From the NCBI GenBank assembly GCA_027919835.1, contig JANVFP010000003.1, positions 1,860,001 through 1,924,000 on the forward strand: a stretch of DNA of 64,000 bases, read 5' to 3'. A program made the translations under genes and the position numbers. Origin of the DNA: Lentinula raphanica (taxonomy: Eukaryota; Basidiomycota; Agaricomycetes; Agaricales; Omphalotaceae). Within the stretch, counting starts at the first letter, position 1. Every line of letters begins with the position of its first letter. This document shows positions 10,415-23,100 of this stretch, piece after piece. The notes beneath the pieces were generated by a model, which saw only the letters and a program-made list of their open reading frames with translations, searched no databases and had not been told where the DNA came from.

Positions 10415-12350
10415 ATGATGCCGATGAAAGCTCTTCGACCAATTATCGCAATATGTGGCACTACCGGAGTCGGAAAGTCGAATTTAGCTGTAGAAATCGC
10501 TCTCCAGCTTGCTAGTTCAGGTCGTCAAACATGCAAAAGCGCAAAGGTCATCAACGCAGACGCTATGCAGGTTTATGCGGGGATGGATGTTATCACCAAC
10601 AAGATTCCGTTGTCTGAAAGACAAGGAATCGAGCACACTCTAATGGGATTCAAGTCTCCTCATGAACAGTATGTCGTAGGTCAATGGGTGAAAGATGCGT
10701 TGGACGAGGTGAGTTTCACGGTTTCCTTCAAGTTGGACATCGTGTTTGATGAACTTCAGCCTTGTTTTTAGATTGATGATGCACACAAAAAGGATCAAGT
10801 CCCGATAGTCGTGGGCGGAACGTCTTACTGGATTCAGCATCTTCTATTTCCAAACCGACTCGCCAAAGATCTCGATTCCGTGGACCAGGAGGAGAGATTG
10901 ACATCTCCAGAACTTGAAATATCTGCAGAACTTGCCCTTTCATTGAAACTCTTGCCATCGGAATTGCAAAGACTCTTCAACTGCTTGCCTGAGACTGCTC
11001 CGTCCGCCGATTCAGATCCAGAGGAGGCTTTTCAACTGTACAACTTGCTTAAAGCACTAGATGATAGAGTCGCAGCTCGTTGGCATTGGAAAGATACACG
11101 GAAAGTTCTGCGTAGTATTCGTATTATACAAGAGACTGGACGGAAGCCAAGTGAACTGATTCAAGCACAATCGCAGGATATTATTCGCCCACGGTAAGTT
11201 CTTGTTGGTATATTGTCACGCAAGATTTCAGACTTTGCAAACAGATTTCGAACGTTGTGCTTTTGGGTTTATTCAAGGCCTGAAGCTCTTAGACCGCGTC
11301 TTGACGCACGAGTTGACAAAATGCTCGAGGTGATCTCTCCATTCTCTATTTACTCGGCCAATGAATATTTGGTCTGATGCCCGTTCTAGCAAGGATTACT
11401 GGACGAAGTTCGGACACTCCAAGTTCAAACAAAGGATCTTGCTATCTCGTCCGACGATGCAACAATGGACCCGGCTTCAGATTATACGTTTGGAATATTT
11501 CAATCTATTGGTATCAACCTTCTCTCAGGGAGTCGCCATTTACTGACTATGTACTCTAGGTTACAGAGAATTTCACAAATATCTTTCGTCTCCGAACGCA
11601 GGGGATGACGAATTCTCAACGGCGGTGAAGAACATGAAAACATCGACGCGCCAATATGCAAAGCGTCAATTATCATGGCTACGAAATAAATTATTGCCAA
11701 TGCTTTACGCTGCGAATGATTGCAAAGATGAGGGTGAGGTTCTGGAGCCTTCGACATTCACATATCTACTGGATGCTACAGGTCGGCTTCGCCGTTCTAC
11801 AATCCTCGAATTTGTTTTAATCTTGTGTTGTAGAGTTAAATGAAAGCTGGACGGAACATGTTCGAGATCCAGCTATAAGCATCACAAATAGTACACATTT
11901 TATTATAACACCGGTTACATACTACTAACCTGCTTTCTAACAGCGTTCTTGGATCACAATTCGCTTCCTGATCCCCTCAGTCTTTCCGATGTTGCCAGAG
12001 AACTTCTCGCGGTCCCGCTCAAGGACACAGAGTATGTTCTCAATCTGTATTCTAGTTTTCAACCCTCCCAGTATTCACACATCTTCATGGTCTCCAGCCC
12101 CAGTGCGGTGCTGAACGCTCGCCGAAAAATCATATGTCCTGTCTGTACGACCGATCCAGTGCAGCCTTTTATGGTAGAAGAGGGCGAGGAATGGAGGTTA
12201 CATCAGAAATCCCGGATACATAGACGGAGAGGGTATAGCTCACTCAGCGCGGCTGAGATTGAAGAGCGTAAAAGGCAGGGGAGGCTCAAGAAACGCTCGG
12301 GTTCAGAGCACAGATTAGAGTTAGAAAGCGATGGGCTTTCATTGTCTTGA
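10415..12350 (+). CDS. MOD5: tRNA dimethylallyltransferase (isopentenyltransferase)
   Basis: Seven exons (10415-10708, 10772-11193, 11245-11329, 11390-11510, 11560-11781, 11834-11890, 11944-12350) sum to 1608 nt, or 535 residues. The protein opens with the P-loop IAICGTTGVGKSNLAVEIA, then INADAMQVYAGMDVITNK, the substrate-binding motif of MiaA/Mod5 enzymes, and PIVVGGTSYWIQHLLF. Typical family blocks follow: FWVYSRPEALRPRLDARVD, GLLDE, and GYREF. The C-terminus carries the eukaryotic C2H2 zinc finger (CPVCTTDPVQPF, then H-x5-H) and a basic tail. These enzymes transfer dimethylallyl to A37 of tRNAs reading UNN codons, in the cytosol, mitochondria and nucleus. The family is certain. A second ATG at 10418 and a third at 10424 could be alternative starts giving differently targeted forms. 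Confidence 0.95.
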
Positions 12351-12598
12351 ACACCATTGTCCGTGCATTACTAACATATACTTCTTGAATCATGACGTAC
12401 AACGAATTATACAGTGACCATCGATTGAGGATGGAGAACTATCATAGCAACAAAGGAGAGAATTCACAGATACAATACTCCAAGAGATCTGTACTATGTA
12501 GTAAGCATGGTGCGCGATTGGAGTGTATAAAGTTAGTATAAGCATATATGATAATTCAACTCGAGACAATGCAATTATCGGGGTGTATATGTAGTAAC
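12351..12598. other. Convergent 3' spacer
   Basis: Short AT-rich spacer between the stops of MOD5 and the minus-strand gene. No gene is seen. Confidence 0.4.
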
Positions 12599-13420
12599 TC
12601 AAGTCAGCAGATGTTTGAGAGAAGGATACAACAAGACGCTGAGATCCGAGAGCTCAATGGACTGATGTCCTCTGGCTGATTCTTCGTCGTCTGAAGACTC
12701 GGAAAGAGTAGTAGACCCGGCGTACAAGTTAACAGCTGGACTAGAAGATTCGTATGGCCCATTCGTCTGAATTGACCAAGTTGGGATTGAGTTGAGAGCA
12801 GCTGAGTCTAACTCAGATGGGGATGATGTCTGTGAAGACTTGAAAGCGGGGGCTGAAAACAGGTAATGCATGAACGGATGTTCGAGAGAAGGGCTACTAC
12901 CAGAGAGGGTATTGTGCAAGTTATTGGCTTGAGATTCCCGTTCGCCTTCGGACAAGGACAAATACTTGGAAGTGGGAGCTCTTAACAAGTATGAAATGCT
13001 AGGAGGTGGCTGGTAATGAATGCCAACCGGATGTTCGAGAGAAGGGTTATTACTAGAGAGCGTGTTGTGCAAGTTATTGGCCGGAATTTCCATTTCCCCT
13101 TCGGACAGGGACGTGCTCGAGCCTTGAGAGTGATAACTATGCCATCGCATAGGAAGGCCGCTACCCTCCATAACATCTGGCATAGGCGAGGGGGAACTTT
13201 GATGCGATAAACTAGTAGTAGCAGATATGGATGCCAATGTAACTTGTCCTTCTAAGCTAGATTGACCTTGCCGTTGCTGAGCAATCCAGCGGGAGACATC
13301 TCCTACTGACGCTTGGATCAATTGTGCCCATACCTCAACGACTTCCTGCGTTGGTTCAGGCGATGCCTCAAAGAGGATTTGGAGCCTTTCCAGACCTAAA
13401 CGACTTATTGTAGGAAACAT
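12599..13420 (-). CDS. Hypothetical protein with N-terminal helix-turn-helix-like region and internal repeat
   Basis: A single exon of 273 codons from an ATG at 13420. Residues 1-60 (LERLQILFEASPEPTQE, VWAQLIQASVGDVSRWIAQQ) have the spacing of a homeodomain-like three-helix fold, with tryptophan where helix 3 would sit, but the WFxNxR core is absent. Homeodomain ancestry is a guess. The rest is Ser/Pro-rich and probably disordered. It contains a repeated segment of about 45 residues: SLSEGEMEIPANNLHNTLSS...SLEHPV and SLSEGERESQANNLHNTLSG...SLEHPF, with the duplication also visible in DNA (12885-12965 versus 13015-13105). No signal peptide. It could be a lineage-specific transcription factor. 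Confidence 0.6.
   Translation of the reverse strand: MFPTISRLGLERLQILFEASPEPTQEVVEVWAQLIQASVGDVSRWIAQQRQGQSSLEGQVTLASISATTSLSHQSSPSPMPDVMEGSGLPMRWHSYHSQGSSTSLSEGEMEIPANNLHNTLSSNNPSLEHPVGIHYQPPPSISYLLRAPTSKYLSLSEGERESQANNLHNTLSGSSPSLEHPFMHYLFSAPAFKSSQTSSPSELDSAALNSIPTWSIQTNGPYESSSPAVNLYAGSTTLSESSDDEESARGHQSIELSDLSVLLYPSLKHLLT
12885..13110 (-). repeat. Intragenic duplication of about 130 bp within the 12599-13420 gene
   Basis: Two blocks both contain GGATGTTCGAGAGAAGGG followed by a GTGTTGTGCAAGTTATTGG-like stretch and the codons for SLSEGE. They are about 130 bp apart and in frame. Confidence 0.75.
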
Positions 13421-14034
13421 GGGAACTAAGAAAGAGCAGAGTTGTATATTCGAGCCCTTTTGATCAGTAGAATGAAGCTTGACGAACTAGCAGGTTTCTG
13501 GAGTTCCTCCAGACGGCGACGACGCGAGAACCACCTCTCTACATTGTGAAACTGGTAATGCTCGCAGTAAGGGGTTGCCTAGTAAGGGTATTCAAAATTC
13601 AACGCATTAAGTACAATAAGCGTTGAGGTCAATTTGGAGTGTCACTAACTAGGATTTGTATCCAGAGACGCGTTTGTTGCTCATGCGTTGGTTTGCGCAA
13701 ACCAGCCTCAAACGCAGCTAAGATTATCACGGAAAATCTGAGCTGGGGATGATAGTGATGATTGTCTAATTGAGCGAACCATGTAGTATCCTCGCTCCTT
13801 GTTTCGTGATGCGTTTTGCTGTCGAATCGGACGGTTGCTTTGGATGGTTTGAATTCATTGGGAAGTAAACCAAACAAACGAAAAAAATCGTCTTTTTATA
13901 CGAGTTACTTTGGAAAAAGGCCTTCAAGTTAGGCATAATTTAACACTTGCCGAACAATGCCGAGAGAAAGCCGAACGTCGGCTTGGCATTTTCTTTAAGC
14001 GCTAATTTGACCTTTCAAATTCTTCTCATCTTCC
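13421..14034. other. Divergent spacer upstream of uL15m with TGCCGA-type motifs
   Basis: It lies between two divergent starts. Near 13950-13990 there is a cluster TTGCCGAAC, ATGCCGAG, GCCGAACGTCGGC, the last a palindromic CCGAACGTCGG core. The cluster is 45-85 nt before the uL15m ATG. A minus-strand frame at 13629-13877 lacks an ATG and I do not call it a gene. Confidence 0.45.
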
Positions 14035-14992
14035 ATGGCGTCTGCAGCCCCAAGATCTCGAATTTCGTTGGCCAACTTGAGCCCTGCGCGCGGGTCGTTG
14101 CATAAAGTCAGTATTTGCACTCTTCTATACATCCATGGAACTAAGTAATAGATGCCACTCTTAGCAAAAACGAGTTGGTCGAGGTCAAGGATCGAACCAC
14201 GGAGGAACTGCTGGTCGTGGTCATAACGGCCAAAAGTCGCGTTCTGGTGCAGGAATTAAGCCCGGTTTTGAAGGAGGTCAAACACCCATCACTAAGCTCT
14301 TTCCGAAACGTGGTTTTGTGAATCAGTACGTTATACTAAAGTCGTCGGTATTTACAGTGATTCTAATTTGGATATATGTAGAAACGAAAGGGTTTGGGCT
14401 CCTGTCAACTTGGAACGGATACAGCATTGGATCAACTTGGGTAGATTGTCCTGCTCACCTGAAAAACCCATCACAGCGCGCGAACTGCTTCTCAGCGGGT
14501 GCATTCATGATGTCCATGACGGAATCAAGGTTCTTGGTGATGTGAGTCGTCGTTCTTTTCATACCTATCGCAATGACTTACCTCCAATAATCAAGGGCGC
14601 AGAATTCTTGACATCTCCGATATATATTACACCTTCGAGGGCATCAAAAAGTGCAATTCGAGCGATTGAGGATCGCGGAGGTCAAGTTGTGTGCAAATAT
14701 TACAATCCTCTTGCCTTGCGGGATTGTGTCAAGGGCCGCATAGATCGAGTTGCTGCTGCTCCTACGCGGCGTCAGGACATCAGTGAGTAATACTCTTTTC
14801 ACTCAATAGCTGTTGCCAACCATGTTCTCTTCAGTGTGGTACACCAAATTCCAAAATCGCGGGTTTTTGTCCCCAGAGTTACTGAAAAAACTTGGTGACG
14901 CCCCACTTGTTGAAGAACGGTGGAAATTACTGTCTCAACAACTGGGTAAATGGCGGAAGCAAGAGTTCGATGTGGAGAAGAACAAGAAGTAA
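14035..14992 (+). CDS. MRPL10: Mitochondrial large-subunit ribosomal protein uL15m
   Basis: Five exons (14035-14106, 14165-14325, 14382-14541, 14596-14782, 14835-14992) sum to 738 nt, or 245 residues. The L15 signature is in exon 2: [40 protein letters not shown] and LFPKRGF. Later the protein has [20 protein letters not shown] and [13 protein letters not shown], as in bacterial L15 C-terminal domains. The N-terminus is short and Arg/Ser-containing ([15 protein letters not shown]), which is compatible with mitochondrial import. The symbol follows yeast usage; the human name is MRPL15. It converges with PRP38, with 78 bp between stops. Confidence 0.93.
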
Positions 14993-15070
14993 CTTCATTC
15001 TAAACCCCTTCCTGTCAAGCACGCAATGCATTTATATATACTCCCTGCTACAAATAATACATTCGATAGA

Positions 15071-16114
15071 TCAAGGAGGAGGAGGGTCGGTCTCCATACG
15101 ATCGAGCGAAACACTTCGACTGCGTGAACGATAAGACGCTGACCGCGAACGAGAACGGCTCCGAGAAATATATCGCGAGCCGTCGTTCGATGGTGAACGG
15201 CTTGAGCGGCGTCCACGACTACCAGTACTGCTCTTGCTTCTGCTTCTGCTGCGACTCCTGCTTCTACTCCTATCCGTACCTCTGCTTCGACTGCGACTGC
15301 GACTTCTACTCCGGTCATCATCGCTTTTGCCCTCAAGCGCGTCCAGTAAACGACTTTTACGCGGTCCGATGTCATTGTTCTCTTCTAATACTTGACGTTT
15401 AATGAGGCGCGGCATAATTATATCGCAAACACGTTCTTCGGTGAGAAGTGAGTCGACGTATTCATCGATAAAGGTCAATGTGTATCCAGCTAAACAGATT
15501 GAGAGAATCATCAGTACATCACTGTTCACTTTGATCCTTCTTACGACGCACCCATGTTCCGCAACCGTAGCTTCCTATAATCTTTGAGGAGTGGTTCCAG
15601 TAATTCATAAACTTCCACGGCTCGGAAAGTCATCCGTATATAAATTGCAGCCAGTGCTCTCAAATACCTTGATACATGTTTTTGTTGAACTTATTGAGCC
15701 ATGAATAGAGCATTACTCACTTGAACTCCTCTGCGCGTAGATATTCTATCAGGATTTCCTTCTCTGGCTGAATTTGCAACAACTTCAACAATAAGCACAT
15801 AAACTCTGTCGGCCGTTGATTGCCATATACACCTCCGATGCATTTGAGCTCGATAGCTTTGTCAATGAGGCTCTCGGCTGTTGATAGCTAGTGAATTAGC
15901 GCGAAAAGGGCACGTAAAATCTCAAAAAACTCACCTGTCAAGGCGAAGCAATGCTCTTTCCAATAATTCGACTCGTAGATACGATTTCGGATGACAGTTT
16001 CGACTAGATACTGTGAAAATGAGAAAGAAATATTATTGTGACCGATATGATACTACGCACCTGCGGATTTTGCCCATGGATGGCTTTGGCACCACTCACA
16101 GTGGTGTTAGCCAT
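15071..16114 (-). CDS. PRP38: Pre-mRNA splicing factor PRP38 (PRPF38A type)
   Basis: Minus-strand, multi-exon. It starts MANTTVSGAKAIHGQNPQ at 16114, the conserved N-terminus of PRP38A, then IRNRIYESNYWKEHCFALT, IDKAIELKCIGGVYGNQRP, EFMCLLLKLLQIQPEKEI, LRALAAIYIRMTF and AGYTLTFIDEYVDSLLTEER. PRP38 joins the U4/U6.U5 tri-snRNP and is needed for spliceosome activation. The C-terminus is an RS-rich tail with several SRSRSRS runs, present in PRPF38A of animals and many fungi but not in budding yeast. The stop is at 15071-15073. Confidence 0.93.
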
Positions 16115-16407
16115 GAGAGTAGAGGGTAAAGGTTATTAGCGCTTAGCACTGCCACTTCAAGAGCCAAGACAGGCTCACAGAGTGAGAACTTTAAAAACAT
16201 TCTCAACAGATACTTATTCTGTAAGACTAACTATGTACGTAGTTGGCTGTACAAAGGATCCCCTTTGTACTACAGTGCTAATGTAACATCTATACCAAAG
16301 CTCATGCGACAAACAATGCATTTATCAAAAACAATGTAAGTATTTACCTAGAGAGTCATGAAAAAATTGGACACAGATTGAACCAAGCTCTTCGACTGGG
16401 TGATTAA

Positions 16408-19400
16408 TCATGACGAACGAGCAGAAGAAGCTGCCACGGGAGGTTTCATCGGTGACCCGAGCGCATTCATTCGAGGGAGGCGGATTTTAAGAGACGGTGT
16501 GGCAGGCGTCGAAGAAGAGGTGCTGGTTGTTGGAATAGAGCTAGTATTCGTAGACAAGGACGATGCAGAAGTCGAAGAAGGCACAGATTTGGCAGCCCGG
16601 GATTTGGTTTCTCGTTTTTCCTTTGGTTTCTGTTTCCGATCTGAACGATCAACATATGGTGCCTCATCATCTCTGTCCTTCCGCTTCTTCCCTCTCTTCG
16701 ATGCCGGTGCAGGTGGTTCGTTTTCCTGTTTCACGTTGATCTTACTGGCTTGCGGGTCTGTGGTATCAGAACCTGCAAGCTTGTTCCTGCTTCGCTTTTT
16801 GGGAGGAGGTTTCACAGATGGAGCGGGCAGAGATATGACGGAGTCGGAGCTAACAATCGTAGTAGGGCCACTGTTGAGAAGTAGAGAGCTGTTATCAGGC
16901 TCTTCCAGCTAAATGTCACATGGACCAGGTCAGAGGGACATGTTCTTCCATGTATAGAGTTTGATACCCACTTTGACGCGAATTCTTGGAGGTTTGGACG
17001 ATGACGCGAGAGGAGCAGGCACGCTCTCAATCTCATCTCCACTTCTCGACTGTGACATGAAATATTGAGATAGAATGATGGATGTATGGGTTGGGGATAC
17101 ATACCCTGTCCGCCGCTTTACTTCTGGAGCGTAATGATCGAGCACCGTTCTCCAGTTGCATATTGTTAGTATTACTTTTGCGCCGCCTTGAGGAAGAGGG
17201 TGTTATAGAAAGAGTCTCAATAGGGGGAACCATCGATTCATCAACAAAGGGAGCCGAAGCTATAGTAGGTGTAGGTTCTGCCACTTTATTTGAAGCTCGC
17301 TAAACGATGTGTTAGCGCTAGTACTCAATCCTCAGGACTGATTATCGCATTACCTTTGTAGTAGCAGTAAGCTTTGTAGGTTTTGGTGGTCTCGGTGTTA
17401 GCTGCGATGAGGAGGACGAGTCAACGACCATTGGATGTTCACTTTGCTTCCGAGAGCTTGAGCCCTCGGAGCCGTTGAGATTGAAACCTCGTTTGAAATC
17501 CCATAGCATCTGCAAAACCTGTTAGTCATAGAGAACCTGAGAATCGATGTATTGACTTGCCTGTGCTACTTCCAAGTCTGATTCCGGCAAAGTATCTGTA
17601 GATGGCGGGGGAGGATGCGATGACTCTTCGTCATCAAACGAGCTTAAAGGTGTCAACGGAGAGGATGAGCGGGAATCCGCATCTCTGTGAGAAGGGTGTA
17701 AGCATTCTACGTTGTCAAGTCAGTAAAGAATCCGTACTGTTCCACGCCAGTCTTGTTGATTTTATTCCAGAAATCCAATAGAATGATGCGTTCTGGAACA
17801 CGATAGCGACGTCCATTAATGAGTACTTCATCTATATTGACTTTGGGTTGGACGTTGATAGGTCTGACTGTCTGTGTTTCCACTATCTCAACATTGCCAT
17901 TATTGTACTGGCCTGGCTTGGTAACCTCTATGGGCGCCGCATTCTGCTTTGGTATGCGATGTTTTGGGGCCTGTGACAGTTTTCGACACATGAAAAATGT
18001 TAAAAATCTGTCAAATTCGTGCTAACTCACAATTATCTGCTCTGCATGGTTTGGACACATCCACTTCTTGGAAAATGAAGGCATGGTGGAAAGAGGTGGA
18101 TCGAGGCAGTCAAGATGCCAGTGGAGGTCGCAATAGTCGCATGAAATGATATTTTTCCACATTTCGTATTGCTCGCCTTTGAAAGTGGCTTTCCGTGCAC
18201 GCTTCGCCGGCGGAGGAGCTGCTGCCGTTGATTCAGGCAAAGCAGAAGTACCACAACGAAAACAAAGGACAGGTTGTCCGTTGCGGTCACGTAATCGATG
18301 TGCGTCACGCTCCTCGAGCTGACCATGCCGACTGAAGGGACGGTGGGGAAATTTTCATGAGCGACAGTTCACAAGCAATACAGCGAGAAAGACGTTGTCA
18401 GTAGCTTACTTGAGTCGTGGTGGTTTTATCTCTGATATATCGACATAGTTACCGCGAGCACTCGTTCCAACTGCGAGCTTACGTGTCAGAGCAGCAGCAT
18501 AGGAAGTCCTTGGAAAAATGAGAACGGACCATCTTTGAAGAAATTTCGGATGTCATCAGGGAGTTGGAATTCGGTGGGTATGGCGCTATCGATAGATTGA
18601 ATGAGTGGCAACAGGAGTCCTGGAGGATGTTTGCGTGGCGGGTGCTGCATGGATAGAATATGAGCCGAGCCGAGCGAAGAGATGTCCTATCTCTGACCTT
18701 GGGACCTGTACAGGCCGGGCAAAACCATCTGCTGTCTCCTTCATCGATCGATTCCATTGGAGGATCCAAGCACCAGAGATGAAAAGCTCGTGGACAACCG
18801 TCACAATAAACAAGCGCACCCTGGGAACGACAGGCAGAGCAGTGGTCGTTGTTGTTGAGCTGCGGGTCACAGCTATGTGTGAGAACTTATCAACGAAGAA
18901 AAAGGCGTACAAGACGCACCAAATCAACCTGGGGCTCAGGAGAACGCAGAGAGACCGTCTGCGGCTCTTCCTTGATCCTCGCAGGTACCTCAGTCTCTTT
19001 TCCTTTGCCTTTGTCCTTCTTTTTCCCCCTCGTATTCATTCCTTGAATTGATTGTGGCGGGTCCAAGATGTTCTGTGAAGAGTCTGAATGTGAAGCCGAC
19101 GGTTCGTCGTCTAAGATGATGGTGATGTCTGAATCGTCAGCCGAAGGAGGAGGAGGTTGAGAGCTCCGCGTGCCCTCAGAATTAAAATTCAGAACGGGAT
19201 CAACGGCGTTAGAGGAACCATTCTGATTCCTGGCTGATGCACGCTGAGCGCGACCAGAAGAACCTCTGTGAGTGAGTGGTATAGAAACCATACCAAGAGA
19301 GAAGAGATCGAGGTTCGGAGAAAACAGAGATGGGTGCTGCTGTCAGACAAAAGGTCAAGCAACGATGAAAACGACAAGAACACACCCTTTATCCAATTTG

Positions 19401-19672
19401 GCGCGCTTGCTCTTGCTAGAGTCCTGTCCAATCCAGGTGCCATGCATTGCGCCAGAGTAAGTAGTTCCTGGATCTGAAGCTGGCAAGTAGGAATAAATAA
19501 CAGGATCCTTTCGCGGATCTCGTTTTGTTAGAGGATTTTGGATAGCGTTTAAGGAGGGAGGACCAGGAAGAATTTCCGTAGCGAAAGTTTGATCACCTTC
19601 AAGGTGAGCTGGCTGGTAGACAGGGACGCCCGGCAAAAGATAGGCGGGGATCGTGCTGGCCATTGAGGCCAT
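16408..19672 (-). CDS. RCO1: Rco1-like double PHD-finger protein (Rpd3S histone deacetylase complex)
   Basis: A multi-exon minus-strand gene starting MASMASTIPAYLLPGVPVY at 19672. After a disordered stretch with SDDSD-like acidic and KKKDKGKGKE basic runs comes PHD1 (HCSACRSQGALVYCDGCP, FHLWCLDPP, RWFCPAC). PHD2 follows about 100 residues later (ISCDYCDLHWHLDCLDPP, KKWMCPNH), then a KHRIPK...NNGNVEIV...YRVPERIILLDFW region as in Rco1. The frame seems to stop at 17707, but a 56-nt intron (GTACGG...CACAG) removes that stop and reads on into DADSRSSSPLTPLSSF and a long Ser/Lys-rich tail ending 16408. In yeast, Rco1 with Eaf3 directs Rpd3S to H3K36-methylated gene bodies. Assignment rests on PHD spacing and order. 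Confidence 0.8.
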
Positions 19673-20117
19673 TCCAACAGGCCACAGTCAAAATAACGCC
19701 GTCAGAGGAAGGACAAAGGAGAAAAGTGGCGGAATTCACTGAAAACACACCGTCAACCTCGATGGCGGTAAGGAGTAAAGGTCATTTTTAACACATGAAC
19801 TCAAATGTTATCATAATTCTTCTTGCTCAACGAACTCTTCATTCCTCACAAGATGCTTCACCACTCAACAATGGTCATCACAATATGAATCTGTGCAGGA
19901 ATTATATTCGGAATTGCAGTGAACAATGCGACGTGCAAAGAAGAAGACAAAACAGCGAATATCAAGGAGACTAGCTACTATGGATTGAAAAATACAGTTG
20001 ATAAGGGTATGAAAAGTGTGTACCGAGAACGTGAAGAAAATCCGATCTAAGCAATATTCACCAAAAGAAGCACGGCAAGAATGATCATAACATGTTGGGC
20101 GAGAGATGAGTAAGAAG
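19673..20117. other. Spacer between RCO1-like start and DYRK kinase stop
   Basis: Promoter region of the RCO1-like gene and 3' flank of the kinase gene. No gene or repeat is recognised. Confidence 0.4.
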
Positions 20118-23100
20118 TTACTTTCCAGCAGCCTGTTGAACTCGTCAGCGGTAGCCTGCGAAATGGGGTTGATGAACTCACCACATAGCCATTGAGTGTC
20201 CGACTTGAATGGTGAGACGAGAGGCTGTGAGCTTGTGAGGTCCGATATGAGCGAGACGAAGAGGCGAGCGTTGAATTGTGCGTCGATGTACTCGGTGTGG
20301 TCGGAACGCCACCCGTTGTTCTGGATGAGCGAGCGGTGAGGGGAGTGGGCGCACTGATAAGGGACTTCTTCGGTGTTTCTGTCAATTCCTTCTTGCGTCC
20401 ACTGAGAGTGGACGAGGATAGCACACTCTTCCCAGAAGACGGTGGAGGTTTTGGCTTACGACCCGCCGTGATAAACGGGTGCCGCAAGGCTGCTTGTGGT
20501 TTTATACGGCGTTCGGGATCCCAGACGAGACATTTCGCAATGAAATCGATAAAGTCCTCATCATTGCAGCGTAGCGCCTGTGCAAGGGTCTTCGTACCGG
20601 GTCGTCGTCGTCGCCCTTTGGAGTTGATCACCGCACGAGGAGCACCATTGGGTTCTGTGAAGATGTCGGTCGGCTCCATGATTCAAACATGATATCGGAG
20701 CAATCACTTACCAAAAAAGAGCTTCTTGCGAGAACTGCGGTTCACAAATTCCTTGTCTGGCACACCAAGGACCTCCATGATACACGAAAGTTGTTCTTGC
20801 TCATTTTCACCAGGGAAGATCGGGTAACCCGTGTATAACTCTGCAAGGATGCACCCCAGACTCCACATATCGATGGCCATGTGGTAATTCATGCCGAGAA
20901 TGACTTCTGGGGAACGATAAAATCGACTTTGGATATAGGTGTAGACTGCATGCATTGTCAGAGAAGCAGGAATACTGTACGCCAGAAGATCTTACTTTTC
21001 TCATGTTCCAAACAACTACTACCGAAATCGATCACTTTAATGGCACTTTTTGCAGGGTGGCGTAAAAGAACATTCTGAAAATGGCCAAGATAAGAACACA
21101 TGCAGTGACACCGTAGTAATGACACTTACTTCAGGTTTAAGATCGCAATGAACGATGCGATGGACGCGCATGAGAGTCAACGACATCAACATTTGGCTCG
21201 TGAAACGTCGTATCAGTGCTGTGGTAAAACCTACGAAACCATTTGCCTTGATAAGTTCATAGAGGTTGATACTGAGCAGTTCCATCGCGATACAGAGATG
21301 ATTGCGGAAATAGAAGTGTTCCGTCATTTTGATAACATGGTGTTTCTCTTCGGCATCCTGAACATCAGAACGATAAAATCAGACCAGGAGGTTGGACACC
21401 CAAAGAAAATCGTGTTACTTACCCATTTTCGTAGATTGTCCAAAATTTTGATTTCTACGAGAGCTTGATGGTGAAATCTCTTTTTGTTCCGGATGATCTT
21501 GATGGCGACTGATTCCCCGGTGCAATGGTCTCTGCAGTGAAGAACTTGGCCGAAAGAACCTTTGCCTAGAGTGTCAATAATCTCATATCGATATGCAAGA
21601 TGGTCGTGGTTGACGATTTGATAATCTCCACGATCATCATCGTAGCCGTAGTTGTTGGTCGTATGTTCTGGGGAGGCGTAATGTTTCTTGCTCCCAGCAC
21701 CGATATAGTATACATTGGGGTAGTCTTGAATCTCCGTTCGCTCAAAATCGCACAGATAGTGGCTCTGATTACTCTTCAAAACCGCTAGAAATGTCAGCGT
21801 GAGATGATGTAAATTTACAAGGAGAAGAGGAACCCACCGGCAGCAGACATGGGAGTAGTAGGTCTGATGGGTTCAGGAAAATCCAAGAGTTTGTCAAGTT
21901 CTTCCTGTGTAGCACCGGCTTGTACTTTGTGAGATTGCTGTCGTCGAATATACTGTAACATTTCCTCATCACCGGCTTGTTCCTCTTCATCCACAGAACT
22001 GGGAGCAGGTGAAGGCGTTGTTAGTGAATGTCTGCTGGAAGTTGGAGTACCAGAGAGAGCGATGCTTTGCGAGCTGCCTGCATGCGAAGAACGAGCAGCT
22101 GACAGAGAAATCTTTGGGCTGAGAAGCTTGAGACCTTTTGAAGGAGAAAGAGCGGAGAATCGATGATGGGAGGTTGAGGTTTCATTCGTCGTTGTAGTAT
22201 TGGCATTGGCAGCTGTAGACATGGAAGCCACGGAGCCAGTCGAGGTTTTCCGCAGACCAAAAGATATAGAGTCTCTATTACTCTTCCGTGGTAAGATGCT
22301 ACTGGAGGCTGATGTGCTAGCGGAGATCTGTCTTGGGACCCGAGATGTCGAAGTATTGGCGGCCATTGAAGGAGAATTTCTAGCGGATGCATTCCTGGAA
22401 GCCATCTTAGGAGTCGGACCATCGCCATTGTCGATTACACCAAATTCATTGGTCGACCCGGCAGTGGGAGATGGATTTGCTGAAGAAACCAACCCACTCG
22501 CCCGACGAGTCGTATTTCCACTTTTCAGTGGAGGCGAAGAAACCGCAGAAGTCCGACTGGAGATACGAGGAATTTTGGTGGGCGTCTCTTTGGGAATTCC
22601 TGAAACAGAGTTCATCAACGTAGAGGGAGGTGGCTCTCTATTCTCTTTGGAAGTTTGTGTAATAGTTCCAACAGAGGGCGATCCGGCGATGGTAGGTAAT
22701 TGATTCCGTGTTCTGAGAGAAGTATCCGAATGTTTTTGCATCGAGCTAGCAGTCTGAGCTGTGGCTCGAGACGAAGTTGAGGCAACACGAGAAATACTTG
22801 AGGCAGTCGGAGCGGTGGCAGTTGTACCAGGAGCCTTCAGTCGTGCTACACGCTGAGCTGTTGCGGGCTCAATAGCAGAAATCTGCATTGGAGGCAGAGC
22901 CGGTGGAGAGCGTGGTTTCTTGGGATCAGTTGCTGACAGTGTCTGCGAAATACGAGTTAGACCGTGGTTTGGAGACAATGAAGAAACCTTACTTTTCCGC
23001 GTTTGCGTCCCATGAGTACCGATATCCTACCCTCTTTATCTTCCTTCTTCTGTTTTTCCTTTTCTGCGCGCGCAGCCTCCTTCTCTGATTCCTTAGCAGC

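Noticed and set aside
13629..13877. Minus-strand 82-codon frame
   Set aside because: Begins at TTG and not at ATG, has no family resemblance and no joins to other exons.
22200..22703. Plus-strand 167-codon frame, and similar ones at 24278-24646 and 16400-16912
   Set aside because: Antisense shadows of Ser/Pro-rich coding exons of the DYRK kinase and the RCO1-like gene; no splice or start support.
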